Source of the DNA: Paractinoplanes polyasparticus
GTDB lineage: Bacteria; Actinomycetota; Actinomycetes; Mycobacteriales; Micromonosporaceae
Direction: 5' to 3'
DNA length: 41,732 nucleotides
Assembly: GCF_019710575.1 (NCBI RefSeq)
Contig: NZ_JAHWFK010000054.1
Location: 1-41,732, forward strand
Made by a program: the position numbers and the translations under genes. Every line of letters begins with the position of its first letter. Within the stretch, counting starts at the first letter, position 1. The notes under the pieces were generated by a model that searched no databases, was not told the DNA's origin, and saw only the letters and a list, made by a program, of their open reading frames with translations. Positions 16,306 to 24,986 of the stretch are shown piece by piece.

Positions 16306-18438
16306 GTGGCTGCCACAGATCCTGCTCTCAATTGGTCCGACCTAGACCGCAAGGCAGTGGACACTGTCCGGGTCCTGGCGATGGATGCCGTCGAGAAATC
16401 CGGCAACGGCCATCCCGGCACCGCGATGAGCCTCGCCCCCGCGGCCTACCTGCTGTTCAACCGGGTCATGCGGCATGACCCGACCGACCCGCTCTGGGCC
16501 GGGCGGGACCGCTTCGTGCTCTCCTGTGGGCACTCCAGCCTCACCCTCTACATTCAGCTCTACCTGAACGGCTTCGGCCTGGCCCTGGACGACCTGGCCT
16601 CACTGCGGCAGTGGGACTCGCTGACCCCGGGTCACCCCGAGTACGGGCACACCCCCGGCGTCGAGGTCACCACCGGCCCGCTCGGTCAGGGCGTCGGCAA
16701 CGCGGTGGGCATGGCGATGGCCGCCCGCCGCGAGCGTGGCCTGTTCGACCCGGATCCCAAAACCGGTGACTCTCTGTTCGACCACCACGTGTACGTGCTG
16801 TGTTCGGACGGCGACATCGAAGAGGGCGTCAGCCACGAGTCGAGCGCCATCGCCGGCGTCCAGAAGCTCGGCAACCTCACGGTGATCTACGACGACAACG
16901 AGATCTCCATCGAGGACGACACCCGCATCGCCAAGAACGAGGACGTCGGCGCGCGCTACGCCGCGTACGGCTGGGACGTCCGGCACGTGGACTGGCGCAA
17001 GGGCGACCCGTCCCAGGGCAGCGAGTACCACGAGGACGTCGAGGCGCTCTACGCCGCGATCGAGGCGGGCAAGAAGGTCACCGACAAGCCGACGTTCATC
17101 GTGCTGCGCACGATCATCGGCTGGCCGGCGCCGAACAAGCAGAACACCGGCAAGATCCACGGCTCCGCGCTGGGCGCCGACGAGGTCGCCGCGACCAAGG
17201 AGATCCTGGGCTTCGACCGGAACGAGACGTTCGCGGTCGCCGACGACGTCCTGGCACACACCCGCGAGGTGGTCGAGCGCGGCAAGGCGGCGCACGCCGA
17301 GTGGGACGTCAAGTTCGAGGCATGGGCCAAGGCCAACCCGGAGCGCAAGGCGCTGTTCGACCGGCTGTCCGCCCACAAGCTGCCCGAGGGCTGGGAGAAG
17401 TCGCTCCCCGAGTTCCCCGCCGACGAGAAGGGCCTGGCCACGCGGGCCGCCTCCGGCAAGATCCTGGAGGCGCTGGCCCCGGTGCTGCCCGAGCTGTGGG
17501 GCGGCTCGGCCGACCTCGCCGAGAGCAACAACACCACGATGAAGGGTGAGCCGTCCTTCATCCCGTCGGAGTACGCCACCAAGGCGTTCCCCGGCAACGA
17601 GTACGGCCGTACGCTGCACTTCGGCATTCGTGAGCACGGCATGGGCTCCGTCCTCAACGGCATCACCGCCCACGGCCGCACCCGGCCCTACGGCGGCACG
17701 TTCCTGGTCTTCAGCGACTACATGCGCGGCGCCGTCCGCCTGTCCGCGCTGATGAAGCTGCCGGTCGTCTACGTCTGGACGCACGACTCGATCGGCCTGG
17801 GCGAGGACGGACCGACCCACCAGCCGATCGAGACGCTGTCCGCGCTGCGCGCCATCGTCGGCCTCGACGTCGTGCGCCCGGCCGACGCCAACGAGACCGC
17901 TTGGGCCTGGCGTGGTGCGCTCGAGCACGGCGACCGCCCGACCGGCCTGGCGCTGTCCCGGCAGAACCTGCCGACGATCGATCGCAGCAAGTACGCGTCG
18001 GCCGAGGGCACGCTCAAGGGCGGCTACATCCTGTCCGAGGCGTCCGGCGTCGAGCCCAAGGTGATCCTCATCGGCACCGGTTCCGAGGTGTCGATCTGCC
18101 TGGCCGCCCAGGAGCGCCTCGAGGCCGAGGGCACCCCGACCCGCGTGGTATCGATGCCGTGCCTCGAATGGTTCTACGAGCAGGACACCGCGTACCAGCA
18201 GCAGGTGCTGCCCCGCGGCGTCAAGGCCCGGGTCACCGTCGAAGCCGGCATTCGACAGAGCTGGGACCGGATCCTCGGCGAGGTGGGCGAGCCGGTGAGC
18301 ATCGAGCACTACGGCGCCAGCGCCCCTGCCAAGATCCTCTTCGAGCAGTTCGGGTTCACCCCCGACAACGTGGTGGCAAAGGCCAACGCTGCCCTGGCCA
18401 AGGTCAGCGAGATCACCGGTCACACGACCGGTAACTGA
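16306..18438 (+). CDS. tkt: Transketolase
   Basis: A 710-residue thiamine-diphosphate enzyme that moves two-carbon units between sugar phosphates in the pentose phosphate pathway. The N-terminal domain has GNGHPGTAMSLAP and the thiamine motif CSDGDIEEG...YDDN (about residues 167-200); the middle domain has GIREHGMG and the C-terminus LIGTGSEV. The GTG at 16306 follows AGGAG at 16291-16295. The frame is open far upstream, but that part is the antisense of ctaB and not coding. It heads the operon tkt-tal-(terminator-like stem)-zwf-opcA-pgl. Confidence 0.96.
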   Translation: MAATDPALNWSDLDRKAVDTVRVLAMDAVEKSGNGHPGTAMSLAPAAYLLFNRVMRHDPTDPLWAGRDRFVLSCGHSSLTLYIQLYLNGFGLALDDLASLRQWDSLTPGHPEYGHTPGVEVTTGPLGQGVGNAVGMAMAARRERGLFDPDPKTGDSLFDHHVYVLCSDGDIEEGVSHESSAIAGVQKLGNLTVIYDDNEISIEDDTRIAKNEDVGARYAAYGWDVRHVDWRKGDPSQGSEYHEDVEALYAAIEAGKKVTDKPTFIVLRTIIGWPAPNKQNTGKIHGSALGADEVAATKEILGFDRNETFAVADDVLAHTREVVERGKAAHAEWDVKFEAWAKANPERKALFDRLSAHKLPEGWEKSLPEFPADEKGLATRAASGKILEALAPVLPELWGGSADLAESNNTTMKGEPSFIPSEYATKAFPGNEYGRTLHFGIREHGMGSVLNGITAHGRTRPYGGTFLVFSDYMRGAVRLSALMKLPVVYVWTHDSIGLGEDGPTHQPIETLSALRAIVGLDVVRPADANETAWAWRGALEHGDRPTGLALSRQNLPTIDRSKYASAEGTLKGGYILSEASGVEPKVILIGTGSEVSICLAAQERLEAEGTPTRVVSMPCLEWFYEQDTAYQQQVLPRGVKARVTVEAGIRQSWDRILGEVGEPVSIEHYGASAPAKILFEQFGFTPDNVVAKANAALAKVSEITGHTTGN

Positions 18439-18450
18439 GGGGAAGCAACA

Positions 18451-19587
18451 ATGACCGACAGGCTTGCTGAGCTTTCGGCCGCTGGTGTAGCGGTCTGGCT
18501 CGACGACCTCTCCCGTCCTCGGCTCACGACCGGTTCGCTCAAGAAGCTGCTCGACGAGCAGCACGTGGTCGGCGTGACCACCAACCCGAGCATCTTCCAG
18601 AAGGCGCTGTCCGACGCGGACGCGTACGACGAGCAGCTCAAGGACCTGGCCGCCCAGGGCGTCACGGTCGAGGAAGCGGTCCGGCTGATGACCGGCCGTG
18701 ACGTGCGTGACGCCTGTGACGTCGAGCGTCCGGCCTACGACGCCTCCAACGGTCTCGACGGCCGCGTGTCCATCGAGGTCGACCCGCGCAAGGCGCACGA
18801 GACCGAGAGCACCGTGGCCGAGGCCAAGACGCTCTGGTGGCTCGTCGACCGCGAGAACCTGTACATCAAGATCCCGGCCACCCTGGCCGGCCTGCCGGCG
18901 ATCACCCAGGTGCTGGCCGCCGGCATCAGCGTCAACGTGACACTGATCTTCTCGAACGAGCGTTACCGCCAGGTCATGGACGCGTTCCTCGACGGCATCG
19001 AGCAGGCCAAGGCCAACGGGCACGACCTGTCCAAGATCGGCTCGGTGGCGTCGTTCTTCGTCTCCCGCGTGGACTCCGAGATCGACAAGCGCCTCGACAA
19101 GATCGGCAGCGACGAGGCCAAGGCGCTCAAGGGCAAGGCGGCCATCGCCAACGCGCAGCTCGCGTACGAGGCGTACCAGGAGGTCTTCTCGACCGACCGC
19201 TGGAAGGCCCTGGAGTCGGCCGGCGCTCAGCCGCAGCGCCCGCTGTGGGCGTCCACCTCCACCAAGAACCCGGAGTACAAGGACACCATCTACGTCGAGG
19301 AACTGGTGGCACCGGGCACGGTCAACACCATGCCCGAGTCCGTGATCCACGCGTTCGCCGACCACGGCGAGACCCGCGCCGACGCCGTGACCGGCTCGTA
19401 CGCCGTCGCCAAGCAGGTCTTCGCCGACCTCGGCACGGTCGGCGTCGACCTCCCCGACGTCTTCAAGGTGCTCGAGGACGAGGGCGTCGACAAGTTCGAG
19501 GCCAGCTGGAAGGAGCTGCTCGAGGGCGTCGACAAGTCGCTCAAGGCAGCGGCCAAGGGCTCGAGCAACCCGAGCGACGCGGCCTGA
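18451..19587 (+). CDS. tal: Transaldolase
   Basis: A 378-residue enzyme of the longer actinobacterial transaldolase type, moving dihydroxyacetone units between sugar phosphates. The Schiff-base lysine is Lys140 in NLYIKIPATLAG; GVTTNPSIF (residues 41-49) is the family's N-terminal signature. It starts 12 bases after tkt with GAGGGGAAG as ribosome site, so it is co-transcribed. A stem-loop follows the stop. Confidence 0.96.
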   Translation: MTDRLAELSAAGVAVWLDDLSRPRLTTGSLKKLLDEQHVVGVTTNPSIFQKALSDADAYDEQLKDLAAQGVTVEEAVRLMTGRDVRDACDVERPAYDASNGLDGRVSIEVDPRKAHETESTVAEAKTLWWLVDRENLYIKIPATLAGLPAITQVLAAGISVNVTLIFSNERYRQVMDAFLDGIEQAKANGHDLSKIGSVASFFVSRVDSEIDKRLDKIGSDEAKALKGKAAIANAQLAYEAYQEVFSTDRWKALESAGAQPQRPLWASTSTKNPEYKDTIYVEELVAPGTVNTMPESVIHAFADHGETRADAVTGSYAVAKQVFADLGTVGVDLPDVFKVLEDEGVDKFEASWKELLEGVDKSLKAAAKGSSNPSDAA

Positions 19588-19597
19588 CACAAACGGT

Positions 19598-19626
19598 GAG
19601 GGGGCTCGCGTGATGCGGGTCCCCTC
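19598..19626 (+). terminator. Stem-loop between tal and zwf
   Basis: Arms GAGGGGGCTCGC (19598-19609) and GCGGGTCCCCTC (19615-19626) pair along all 12 positions if two G-U pairs are allowed, with loop GTGAT, starting 10 bases after the tal stop. No long U-tract follows. It could end or weaken transcription before zwf. Confidence 0.55.
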
Positions 19627-19680
19627 CTCTGTCCCTGCTTAGACACTTGCTCGACACCGAAAACTGGCAGGATGGACCAC

Positions 19681-21198
19681 GTGGGCAATCCGCTGCGTAG
19701 CGCACAGGACCGCAGGCTTCCCCGGATCCCCGAGCCTTGCGCTCTGGTGATCTTCGGAGTCACCGGTGACCTGTCCCGAAAGAAGCTCATCCCGGCCGTC
19801 TACGACCTGGCCAACCGCGGTCTCCTGCCGCCCGGTTTCGTGGTTCTGGGCTTCGCCCGCCGCGACTGGGGTGACGGTGACTTCGAGTCGCTGGCGTACG
19901 AAGCGGCGAAGAAGGGCGCCCGGACCCCGTGGCGCGAGGACGTCTGGCAGCGGCTCGCCAGCCAGTTCCAGTTCGTGCCCGGCTCGTTCGACGACGACCC
20001 CGCGTTCGACCATCTGGCCGAGACCCTCGACGACCTGCGGGAGCGCAACGGCATCCCGGGCAACGCCGCCTTCTACTTCTCGATCCCGCCGGCCGCTTTC
20101 CCGCTGGTGCTCAACCAGCTGGCCCGCACCGGCATGGCCGACAACGCCAAGTCCGGTGGCTGGCGCCGCGTGGTGGTCGAGAAGCCGTTCGGCAACGACC
20201 TGCAGACCGCCATCTCGCTGAACCAGCTGGTCGACGAGGTCTTCACGCCCGGCGACGTCTACCGCATCGACCACTACCTGGGCAAGGAGACGGTTCAGAA
20301 CATTCTGGCCCTGCGCTTCGCCAACAGCCTGTTCGAGCCGGTGTGGAACTCCAAGTACGTCGACTCGGTGCAGATCACGATGGCCGAGGACGTGGGCATC
20401 GGCACCCGGGCCGCGTTCTACGACGCGTCCGGCGCCGCCCGCGACGTGCTCCAGAACCACCTGCTCCAGCTGCTGGCCCTGGTGGCGATGGAGGAGCCGA
20501 CGAGCTTCGACCCCGACGACGTGCGGGCCGAGAAGCTGAAGGTCCTCAAGGCCATCGCCATCCCGAAGGACATCTCCAAGGGCTCCGTCCGCGGTCAGTA
20601 TCTTCCGGGCTGGGTGGCCGGCGAGCGCGCGGTCGGCTATCTCGAAGAGAAGAACATCCCGGCGGACTCCACGACGGAGACCTACGCAGCCGTACGGCTC
20701 GGCATCCAGAACCGCCGCTGGGCCGAGGTTCCCTTCTACGTACGCGTGGGCAAGCGCATGCCACGCCGGGTGACCGAGATCGCGATCCTCTTCAAGAAGG
20801 CTCCGCACCTGCCGTTCGACCCGGCCGACGTCGAGATGCTGGGTCACAACCAGCTGGTCATCCGCGTGCAGCCCGACGAGGGCGTGGTGCTGAAGTACGG
20901 CTCCAAGGTGCCGGGCACCACGATGGAGGTCCGCGACATCGCGATGGACTTCCAGTACGGCGAGGCGTTCACCGAGTCCAGCCCCGAGGCGTACGAGCGT
21001 CTCGTGCTGGACGTGCTGGTCGGCGACCGGACCCTGTTCCCGGACGCGGCCGAGATCGAGCAGAGCTGGCAGGTCATCGACCCGCTGGAGGCCGCGTGGG
21101 CGGGCACCAAACCCGAGCCCTACCGGGCCGGCGAGTGGGGCCCGCGCGCTTCGGACGAGATGCTGGCCCGCGAGGGCCGGGCCTGGCGGCGTGCCTGA
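19681..21198 (+). CDS. zwf: Glucose-6-phosphate dehydrogenase
   Basis: A 505-residue NADP-linked enzyme for the first oxidative step of the pentose phosphate pathway. The cofactor motif FGVTGDLSRKK is at about residues 25-35 and the active-site motif RIDHYLGKE at 185-193 with catalytic His188; EKPFG is also present. I prefer the GTG at 19681 because AGGATGG lies just upstream and relatives begin near NPLRDAQDRRLPRI; an ATG at 19672 would add three residues but lacks a spaced ribosome site. opcA follows after 16 bases. Confidence 0.95.
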   Translation: MGNPLRSAQDRRLPRIPEPCALVIFGVTGDLSRKKLIPAVYDLANRGLLPPGFVVLGFARRDWGDGDFESLAYEAAKKGARTPWREDVWQRLASQFQFVPGSFDDDPAFDHLAETLDDLRERNGIPGNAAFYFSIPPAAFPLVLNQLARTGMADNAKSGGWRRVVVEKPFGNDLQTAISLNQLVDEVFTPGDVYRIDHYLGKETVQNILALRFANSLFEPVWNSKYVDSVQITMAEDVGIGTRAAFYDASGAARDVLQNHLLQLLALVAMEEPTSFDPDDVRAEKLKVLKAIAIPKDISKGSVRGQYLPGWVAGERAVGYLEEKNIPADSTTETYAAVRLGIQNRRWAEVPFYVRVGKRMPRRVTEIAILFKKAPHLPFDPADVEMLGHNQLVIRVQPDEGVVLKYGSKVPGTTMEVRDIAMDFQYGEAFTESSPEAYERLVLDVLVGDRTLFPDAAEIEQSWQVIDPLEAAWAGTKPEPYRAGEWGPRASDEMLAREGRAWRRA

Positions 21199-21214
21199 TG
21201 GATAGGGGAACGAA

Positions 21215-22228
21215 GTGATCGGCTTGTGGGACACCACCGGCAACGAGGTGGTCAAGGCGCTCGCCGCCGAGCGGCGCAGCGCCGGCGGTGTGGCCTCCGG
21301 CCTCGCCCTGACGCTGGTCGCCGTGGTCGAGGAGAAGAAGGTCCGCGAGGCCGAGGCGGCAGCCACGATCGCCGCCGCCGCGCACCCGTGCCGGCTGCTC
21401 ATCGTGGTGCGCTCCGATCTGGAGGGTCGCAGCCGGCTGGACGCCGAGATCGTCGTCGGCGGCCGGCTGGGGCCGGCCGAGGCGGTCGTCATGCGCATGT
21501 ACGGCCGTCTCGCGCTGCACGCCGAGTCGGTGGTCATGCCTCTGCTGGCCCCCGACGTCCCGGTCGTCACCTGGTGGCACCAGGAGCCGCCGGACATGAT
21601 CGCGAACGACTTCCTCGGCGTGGTGGCCGACCGGCGCATCACCGACTGCGCGCAGGCCCACGACCCGGTGGCCGCGCTGCGCCAGCGGGCGGTCGACTAC
21701 GCGCCCGGCGACACCGACCTCACCTGGACCCGCATCACCCTGTGGCGCACCCTGGTGGCCGGCGCGTTCGACACCACCGAGGCCCGGGTGACCGGCGCGA
21801 CCATCGTGGCCCCGCCCAAGGACCCGACGGCCTGGCTGATGAAGGGCTGGCTCCAGTCCCGGCTCGGCATCGTGCCCGAACTGCAGGCGAGCGACCGCGC
21901 CCCGCGCATGCACGCGGTGATGCTCCAGTGCGAGAACGGCGACACGGTCACCGTGACCCGGGAAGAGAACACGGCGCTGTTCAGCCGCACCGGCCAGGAG
22001 GACCGCTACATGCCGCTGCCCAAGCGGCCGGTCGGCGACGAGCTGGCCGAGGAACTGCGCCGCCTGGACGCCGACCAGATCTACGCCGACGCCCTCGGCT
22101 CGATGGCCGGCGTGTCCGGCCTCGACCACAAGCCGCCGATGCGCGTCCACGTCTGGAAGGATCCCGCGCTGGCCGCGCAGGCCGGCGACGAGTCCGCGAT
22201 GGCCGGTCCCGGCGGCACAGCCGCGTAG
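21215..22228 (+). CDS. opcA: Glucose-6-phosphate dehydrogenase assembly protein OpcA
   Basis: A 337-residue cytosolic protein found next to zwf in actinobacteria and cyanobacteria, needed for full assembly or activity of glucose-6-phosphate dehydrogenase. Recognised by the MIGLWDTTGNEVVKALAAER start (landmark GLWDTTGNEVVKAL), the PCRLLIVVRSD strand and the PVVTWWHQEPP segment. The GTG start has AGGGGAA upstream. Its place between zwf and pgl is the standard order. Confidence 0.94.
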   Translation: MIGLWDTTGNEVVKALAAERRSAGGVASGLALTLVAVVEEKKVREAEAAATIAAAAHPCRLLIVVRSDLEGRSRLDAEIVVGGRLGPAEAVVMRMYGRLALHAESVVMPLLAPDVPVVTWWHQEPPDMIANDFLGVVADRRITDCAQAHDPVAALRQRAVDYAPGDTDLTWTRITLWRTLVAGAFDTTEARVTGATIVAPPKDPTAWLMKGWLQSRLGIVPELQASDRAPRMHAVMLQCENGDTVTVTREENTALFSRTGQEDRYMPLPKRPVGDELAEELRRLDADQIYADALGSMAGVSGLDHKPPMRVHVWKDPALAAQAGDESAMAGPGGTAA

Positions 22229-22245
22229 GAAACGAAAACGCAAGG

Positions 22246-22273
22246 GGCCGTCCACCGTCATCGGTGGGCGGCC
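22246..22273 (+). terminator. Stem-loop between opcA and pgl
   Basis: Arms GGCCGTCCACCG (22246-22257) and CGGTGGGCGGCC (22262-22273) pair with one mismatch and a 4-base loop. It lies within an operon, 42 bases before the pgl start, so partial termination or mRNA processing is as likely as full termination. Confidence 0.45.
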
Positions 22274-22314
22274 TCAGCCCTTTGACACCGACAACACCGA
22301 CAGGAGAAGCAACT

Positions 22315-23055
22315 GTGAGCAAGACCCTGGTGGTGGTCGTTCCGGACGCCGACACCCTGGCCGCGACCGTGGCGTCCCGGCTGATCGCCAAGATCGTGGA
22401 CGCGCAGGCGGAACGCGGCTCGGCCGGCGTAGTGCTGACCGGCGGCCGGATCGCCAAGCGGGTGCTGGCCGCCCTCAAGGAGCTGCCCGAGGCCAAGGCG
22501 ATCGACTGGGCCCAGCTCGACCTGTGGTGGGGCGACGAGCGCTTCCTGCCCGCCGGCGACCCGGAGCGCAACGAGACCCAGGCCCGCGAAGCCCTGCTCG
22601 ACGCGCTGCCGCTCGACCCGGCCCGGGTGCACGCCATGCCCGCCTCGGACGGCGCCGACGGCGACGACACCGAGGCGGCTGCCGCCCGGTACGCCGCGGA
22701 GCTGCGCCTCGGCGGGGCCGATCTGCCGCCGTTCGACGTGCTGATGCTGGGCGTCGGCGAGGACGGTCACGTGGCCTCGCTCTTCCCCGAGCACCCGGTG
22801 CTCAACGAGACCGGCAGCACCACCGCCGCCGTCCACAACAGCCCGAAGCCGCCGCCGAACCGGATCACCCTGACCATGCCGACCATCCAGTCGGCCGACG
22901 AGGTGTGGCTCATCGCGGCCGGCCCGGACAAGACCGACTCGGTGAGCCGGGCTCTGGACGGCGACAAGCTGCTGCCGGCGGCACACGCGACCGGACGGAC
23001 GAAGACCTACTGGCTGCTCGACAAGGCCGCGGCGGCCAAGGTGGGCCAGCGCTAG
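22315..23055 (+). CDS. pgl: 6-phosphogluconolactonase
   Basis: A 246-residue enzyme of the DevB/SOL branch of the NagB family that hydrolyses 6-phosphogluconolactone. Landmarks are VVLTGGRIAKRVL, WWGDERFLPAGDPERNE and MLGVGEDGHVASLFP, which line the active site. The GTG at 22315 follows AGGAG after 8 bases; the frame also runs through opcA upstream, but that part is not coding in this frame. The TAG stop shares the palindrome CTAG with the stop of the convergent VOC gene. Confidence 0.94.
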   Translation: MSKTLVVVVPDADTLAATVASRLIAKIVDAQAERGSAGVVLTGGRIAKRVLAALKELPEAKAIDWAQLDLWWGDERFLPAGDPERNETQAREALLDALPLDPARVHAMPASDGADGDDTEAAAARYAAELRLGGADLPPFDVLMLGVGEDGHVASLFPEHPVLNETGSTTAAVHNSPKPPPNRITLTMPTIQSADEVWLIAAGPDKTDSVSRALDGDKLLPAAHATGRTKTYWLLDKAAAAKVGQR

Positions 23056-23459
23056 GCCCGCGACGAGATCTGCTGGACGGCCCAGCTGTTGCCGTCCGGG
23101 TCGTCGAAGAAGACGAAGCCGACATTGTCCAGGGGGTGCGGCGTGGGCCGCGGGTTCTCGCCCACCGCCTGGACGTCGCTCACGGCCACTCCCCGCTCGA
23201 CCAGTTCGGCATGTGCCTGTTCGATGTCGGGCACCACCAGCTGCAGGCCCCGGAGGGAGCCGGGCGGCATGTTCGGCACCGCGCCCTTGCCGATGACGAT
23301 CGAGCACCCGCTGCCGGGCGGGGTGAGCTGCACGATCCGCACATCGTCGTTGATCTTCGTGTCGTGGTCGACGACGAAGCCCAGACGGTCGGCGTAGAAC
23401 TCCTTGGCGCGGTCCACGTCGGCGACGGGGACGACGACAACTTCGAGGGTCCACTGCAT
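23052..23459 (-). CDS. VOC-family (glyoxalase/bleomycin-resistance fold) protein
   Basis: A 135-residue single-domain protein made of two beta-alpha-beta-beta-beta modules: LEVVVVPVADVDRAKEFYADRLGF at the start (landmark DVDRAKEFY) and VGFVFFDDPDGNSWAVQQ at the end. Such proteins bind a metal and act as isomerases, dioxygenases or drug-binding proteins; the function here is not predictable. I chose the ATG at 23459, which has GGAG about 8 bases upstream, over one five codons earlier. It overlaps pgl tail to tail by 4 bases. Confidence 0.85.
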   Translation of the reverse strand: MQWTLEVVVVPVADVDRAKEFYADRLGFVVDHDTKINDDVRIVQLTPPGSGCSIVIGKGAVPNMPPGSLRGLQLVVPDIEQAHAELVERGVAVSDVQAVGENPRPTPHPLDNVGFVFFDDPDGNSWAVQQISSRA

Positions 23460-23525
23460 CGGTGAGCTCCGCATCGGAACATGGTTTCATCGGACGGTGA
23501 CCACGGCCACACCGTACGCGGAACC

Positions 23526-23531
23526 TAGAAT
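23526..23531 (+). promoter_or_regulatory. -10 of the GNAT gene (leaderless)
   Basis: TAGAAT lies 6 bases before the GTG at 23538 and no ribosome site is present, the pattern of a leaderless actinobacterial gene. No convincing -35. Confidence 0.45.
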
Positions 23532-23537
23532 GCGTCC

Positions 23538-24137
23538 GTGCAGCCAGAGATCCGCGCCTACCGGCCCACCGACCTCGACGCCGTCTACGACATCTGCGTG
23601 CGTACCGCCGACTCCGGAGGGGACGCGCGCGGTCAGAACAGCTCGGACCGCCTCGTCGGTGACATCTTCGCCGCCCCCTACGTCATCCTCGAGCCGGCCG
23701 TGGCCCGGATCCTCGACGACGGGACGGGCAACGCCGTCGGCTATGTCGTCGGCACCACCGACACGGCCGAGTTCGTCCGGCGCTACCGGCAGGAATGGCT
23801 GCCTGCCACCGCCGGCCGGTACGGCGACGACCCCCGCGACGAGTTCTGGCTCGAGCTGCACAACAACCCCGAGCGCATGCTCGTGCCGGAACTGGCCGGC
23901 TATCCCGCGCACCTGCACATCGACCTGCTGCCGGAGTGGCAGGGCCGCGGCCTGGGGCGCGGGCTGATGTGGTCGTTCCTGGCCGGGCTGCACGCGGCCG
24001 GCGCGCAGCGGGTGCACCTGGGCATGGCCCCGGCGAACACCGCCGCGCGCGCGTTCTACGACCGGCTGGGCTTCGAACAGATCGCTGTGCCGTCCGAGCC
24101 CGGTGTCACCTACCTGGGCCGCGACACAGCCGCCTGA
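23538..24137 (+). CDS. GNAT-family N-acetyltransferase
   Basis: A 199-residue acetyl-CoA-dependent transferase. The acetyl-CoA loop is QGRGLGRG at residues 135-142, preceded by the strand HLHIDLLPEW and followed by the typical NTAARAFYDRLGF helix-strand at 167-179. A longer insertion between strands 3 and 4 (about 75-115, RYRQEWLPATAGRYG and following) resembles the acetyltransferases found next to glycoside hydrolases, but the substrate is unknown. The GTG start is probably leaderless. It converges with rbpA, 6 bases apart. Confidence 0.87.
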   Translation: MQPEIRAYRPTDLDAVYDICVRTADSGGDARGQNSSDRLVGDIFAAPYVILEPAVARILDDGTGNAVGYVVGTTDTAEFVRRYRQEWLPATAGRYGDDPRDEFWLELHNNPERMLVPELAGYPAHLHIDLLPEWQGRGLGRGLMWSFLAGLHAAGAQRVHLGMAPANTAARAFYDRLGFEQIAVPSEPGVTYLGRDTAA

Positions 24138-24143
24138 GGGCCG

Positions 24144-24491
24144 TTACTCCCCGCGCCCGCGCCGCTGACGTAGCTTGGCCAGCGCCTCTTCGAGGATCTT
24201 CGCGCCGTCCTCGTCGGTGCGCCGCTCCTTGACGTACGCCAGATGCGACTTGTACGGCTCGGCTCGCGACCGCCCCGGCGGATTCTGCCGGTCGAGGCCG
24301 GCGGGCTGACCGCAGCGCGGGCAGTCCCACGCGTCGGGTGACGGCGCTTCGGCGGAGAACCAGATCTGGCTGGCGTGACCCGCCGCGCAGAAGTAGGTCA
24401 CCTCACGGCGCGGGGCGGGCTCGCTGCGTTCGTCGGGGCGGACCGGGGAGGAGCCGACCCTGCTGCCACGGATCGCACTGCCACTGGACAC
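24144..24491 (-). CDS. rbpA: RNA polymerase-binding protein RbpA
   Basis: A 115-residue actinobacteria-specific protein that binds the principal sigma factor and RNA polymerase and helps open promoters. The N-terminal AIRGSRVG tail, the core with Cys35, His39, Cys57 and Cys60 (CAAGH and CPRC, possible zinc ligands), the basic linker PPGRSRAEPYKSHL and the C-terminal sigma-interacting helix ERRTDEDGAKILEEAL are all present. The start is GTG at 24491 with AGGAG about 10 bases upstream. Confidence 0.95.
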   Translation of the reverse strand: MSSGSAIRGSRVGSSPVRPDERSEPAPRREVTYFCAAGHASQIWFSAEAPSPDAWDCPRCGQPAGLDRQNPPGRSRAEPYKSHLAYVKERRTDEDGAKILEEALAKLRQRRGRGE

Positions 24492-24550
24492 GGATGTCGC
24501 TCCTGTCTCGAGGGCGGGTTTGCCGACCGGAAATCAGGCCGAAACAAGGC

Positions 24551-24590
24551 CATAAAATAGCCGCGCGCCCGGCAGAACCGGACGCGCGGC
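24551..24590 (-). terminator. Intrinsic terminator of gap-pgk-tpiA-secG
   Basis: On the minus strand, arms of 13 bases (24578-24590 and 24560-24572, pairing with one G-U) enclose a 5-base loop and are followed by TATTTTAT. This is the clearest rho-independent terminator in the window, 50 bases after the secG stop. Confidence 0.85.
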
Positions 24591-24639
24591 ACATTCTACG
24601 ACTATCACGCTCCGTCAGGAAGCACGGGGCGTAAGGAAA

Positions 24640-24897
24640 TCAGGTGCTCGGGACGGCGAGCCGCATCCAGAGCCCGAGACCCACGATGCAGGCGAACCAG
24701 ACGATGCCCACCAGGACGGTGTAGCGGTCGAGGTTCTTCTCGGCGACCGACGAGCCGGCCAGGCTGGAGGTGACGCCGCCACCGAACATGCTCGACATGC
24801 CGCCACCCTTGCCGCGGTGCAGCAGGATCAGCAGAGTCAGCAGGACGCTGGTGAGGACCAGCAACGCGATCAACGTGTACGCGAACCACATCGGCAT
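24640..24897 (-). CDS. secG: Preprotein translocase subunit SecG
   Basis: An 85-residue inner-membrane protein with two membrane segments (about residues 4-26 and 60-80) separated by the glycine-rich loop HRGKGGGMSSMFGGG, the hallmark of SecG. It assists SecYE in protein export. The ATG at 24897 is preceded by GAGG at a slightly long distance; the frame to 24978 would add an atypical N-terminus. It is the last gene of the glycolytic operon, as in other actinobacteria. Confidence 0.95.
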   Translation of the reverse strand: MPMWFAYTLIALLVLTSVLLTLLILLHRGKGGGMSSMFGGGVTSSLAGSSVAEKNLDRYTVLVGIVWFACIVGLGLWMRLAVPST

Positions 24898-24986
24898 GGT
24901 CGGACGATTCCTCTCGAAGGGCACTGCAAGCGGTCCAACAATAGCGTGTGCCCGGGCGATCGTTACGCCCGGGCACACGTTCGGAC

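Noticed and set aside
16600..19590. Minus-strand open frame of nearly 1,000 codons
   Set aside because: Antisense of tkt and tal; composition is Asp/Val/Gly/Arg-rich without domains.
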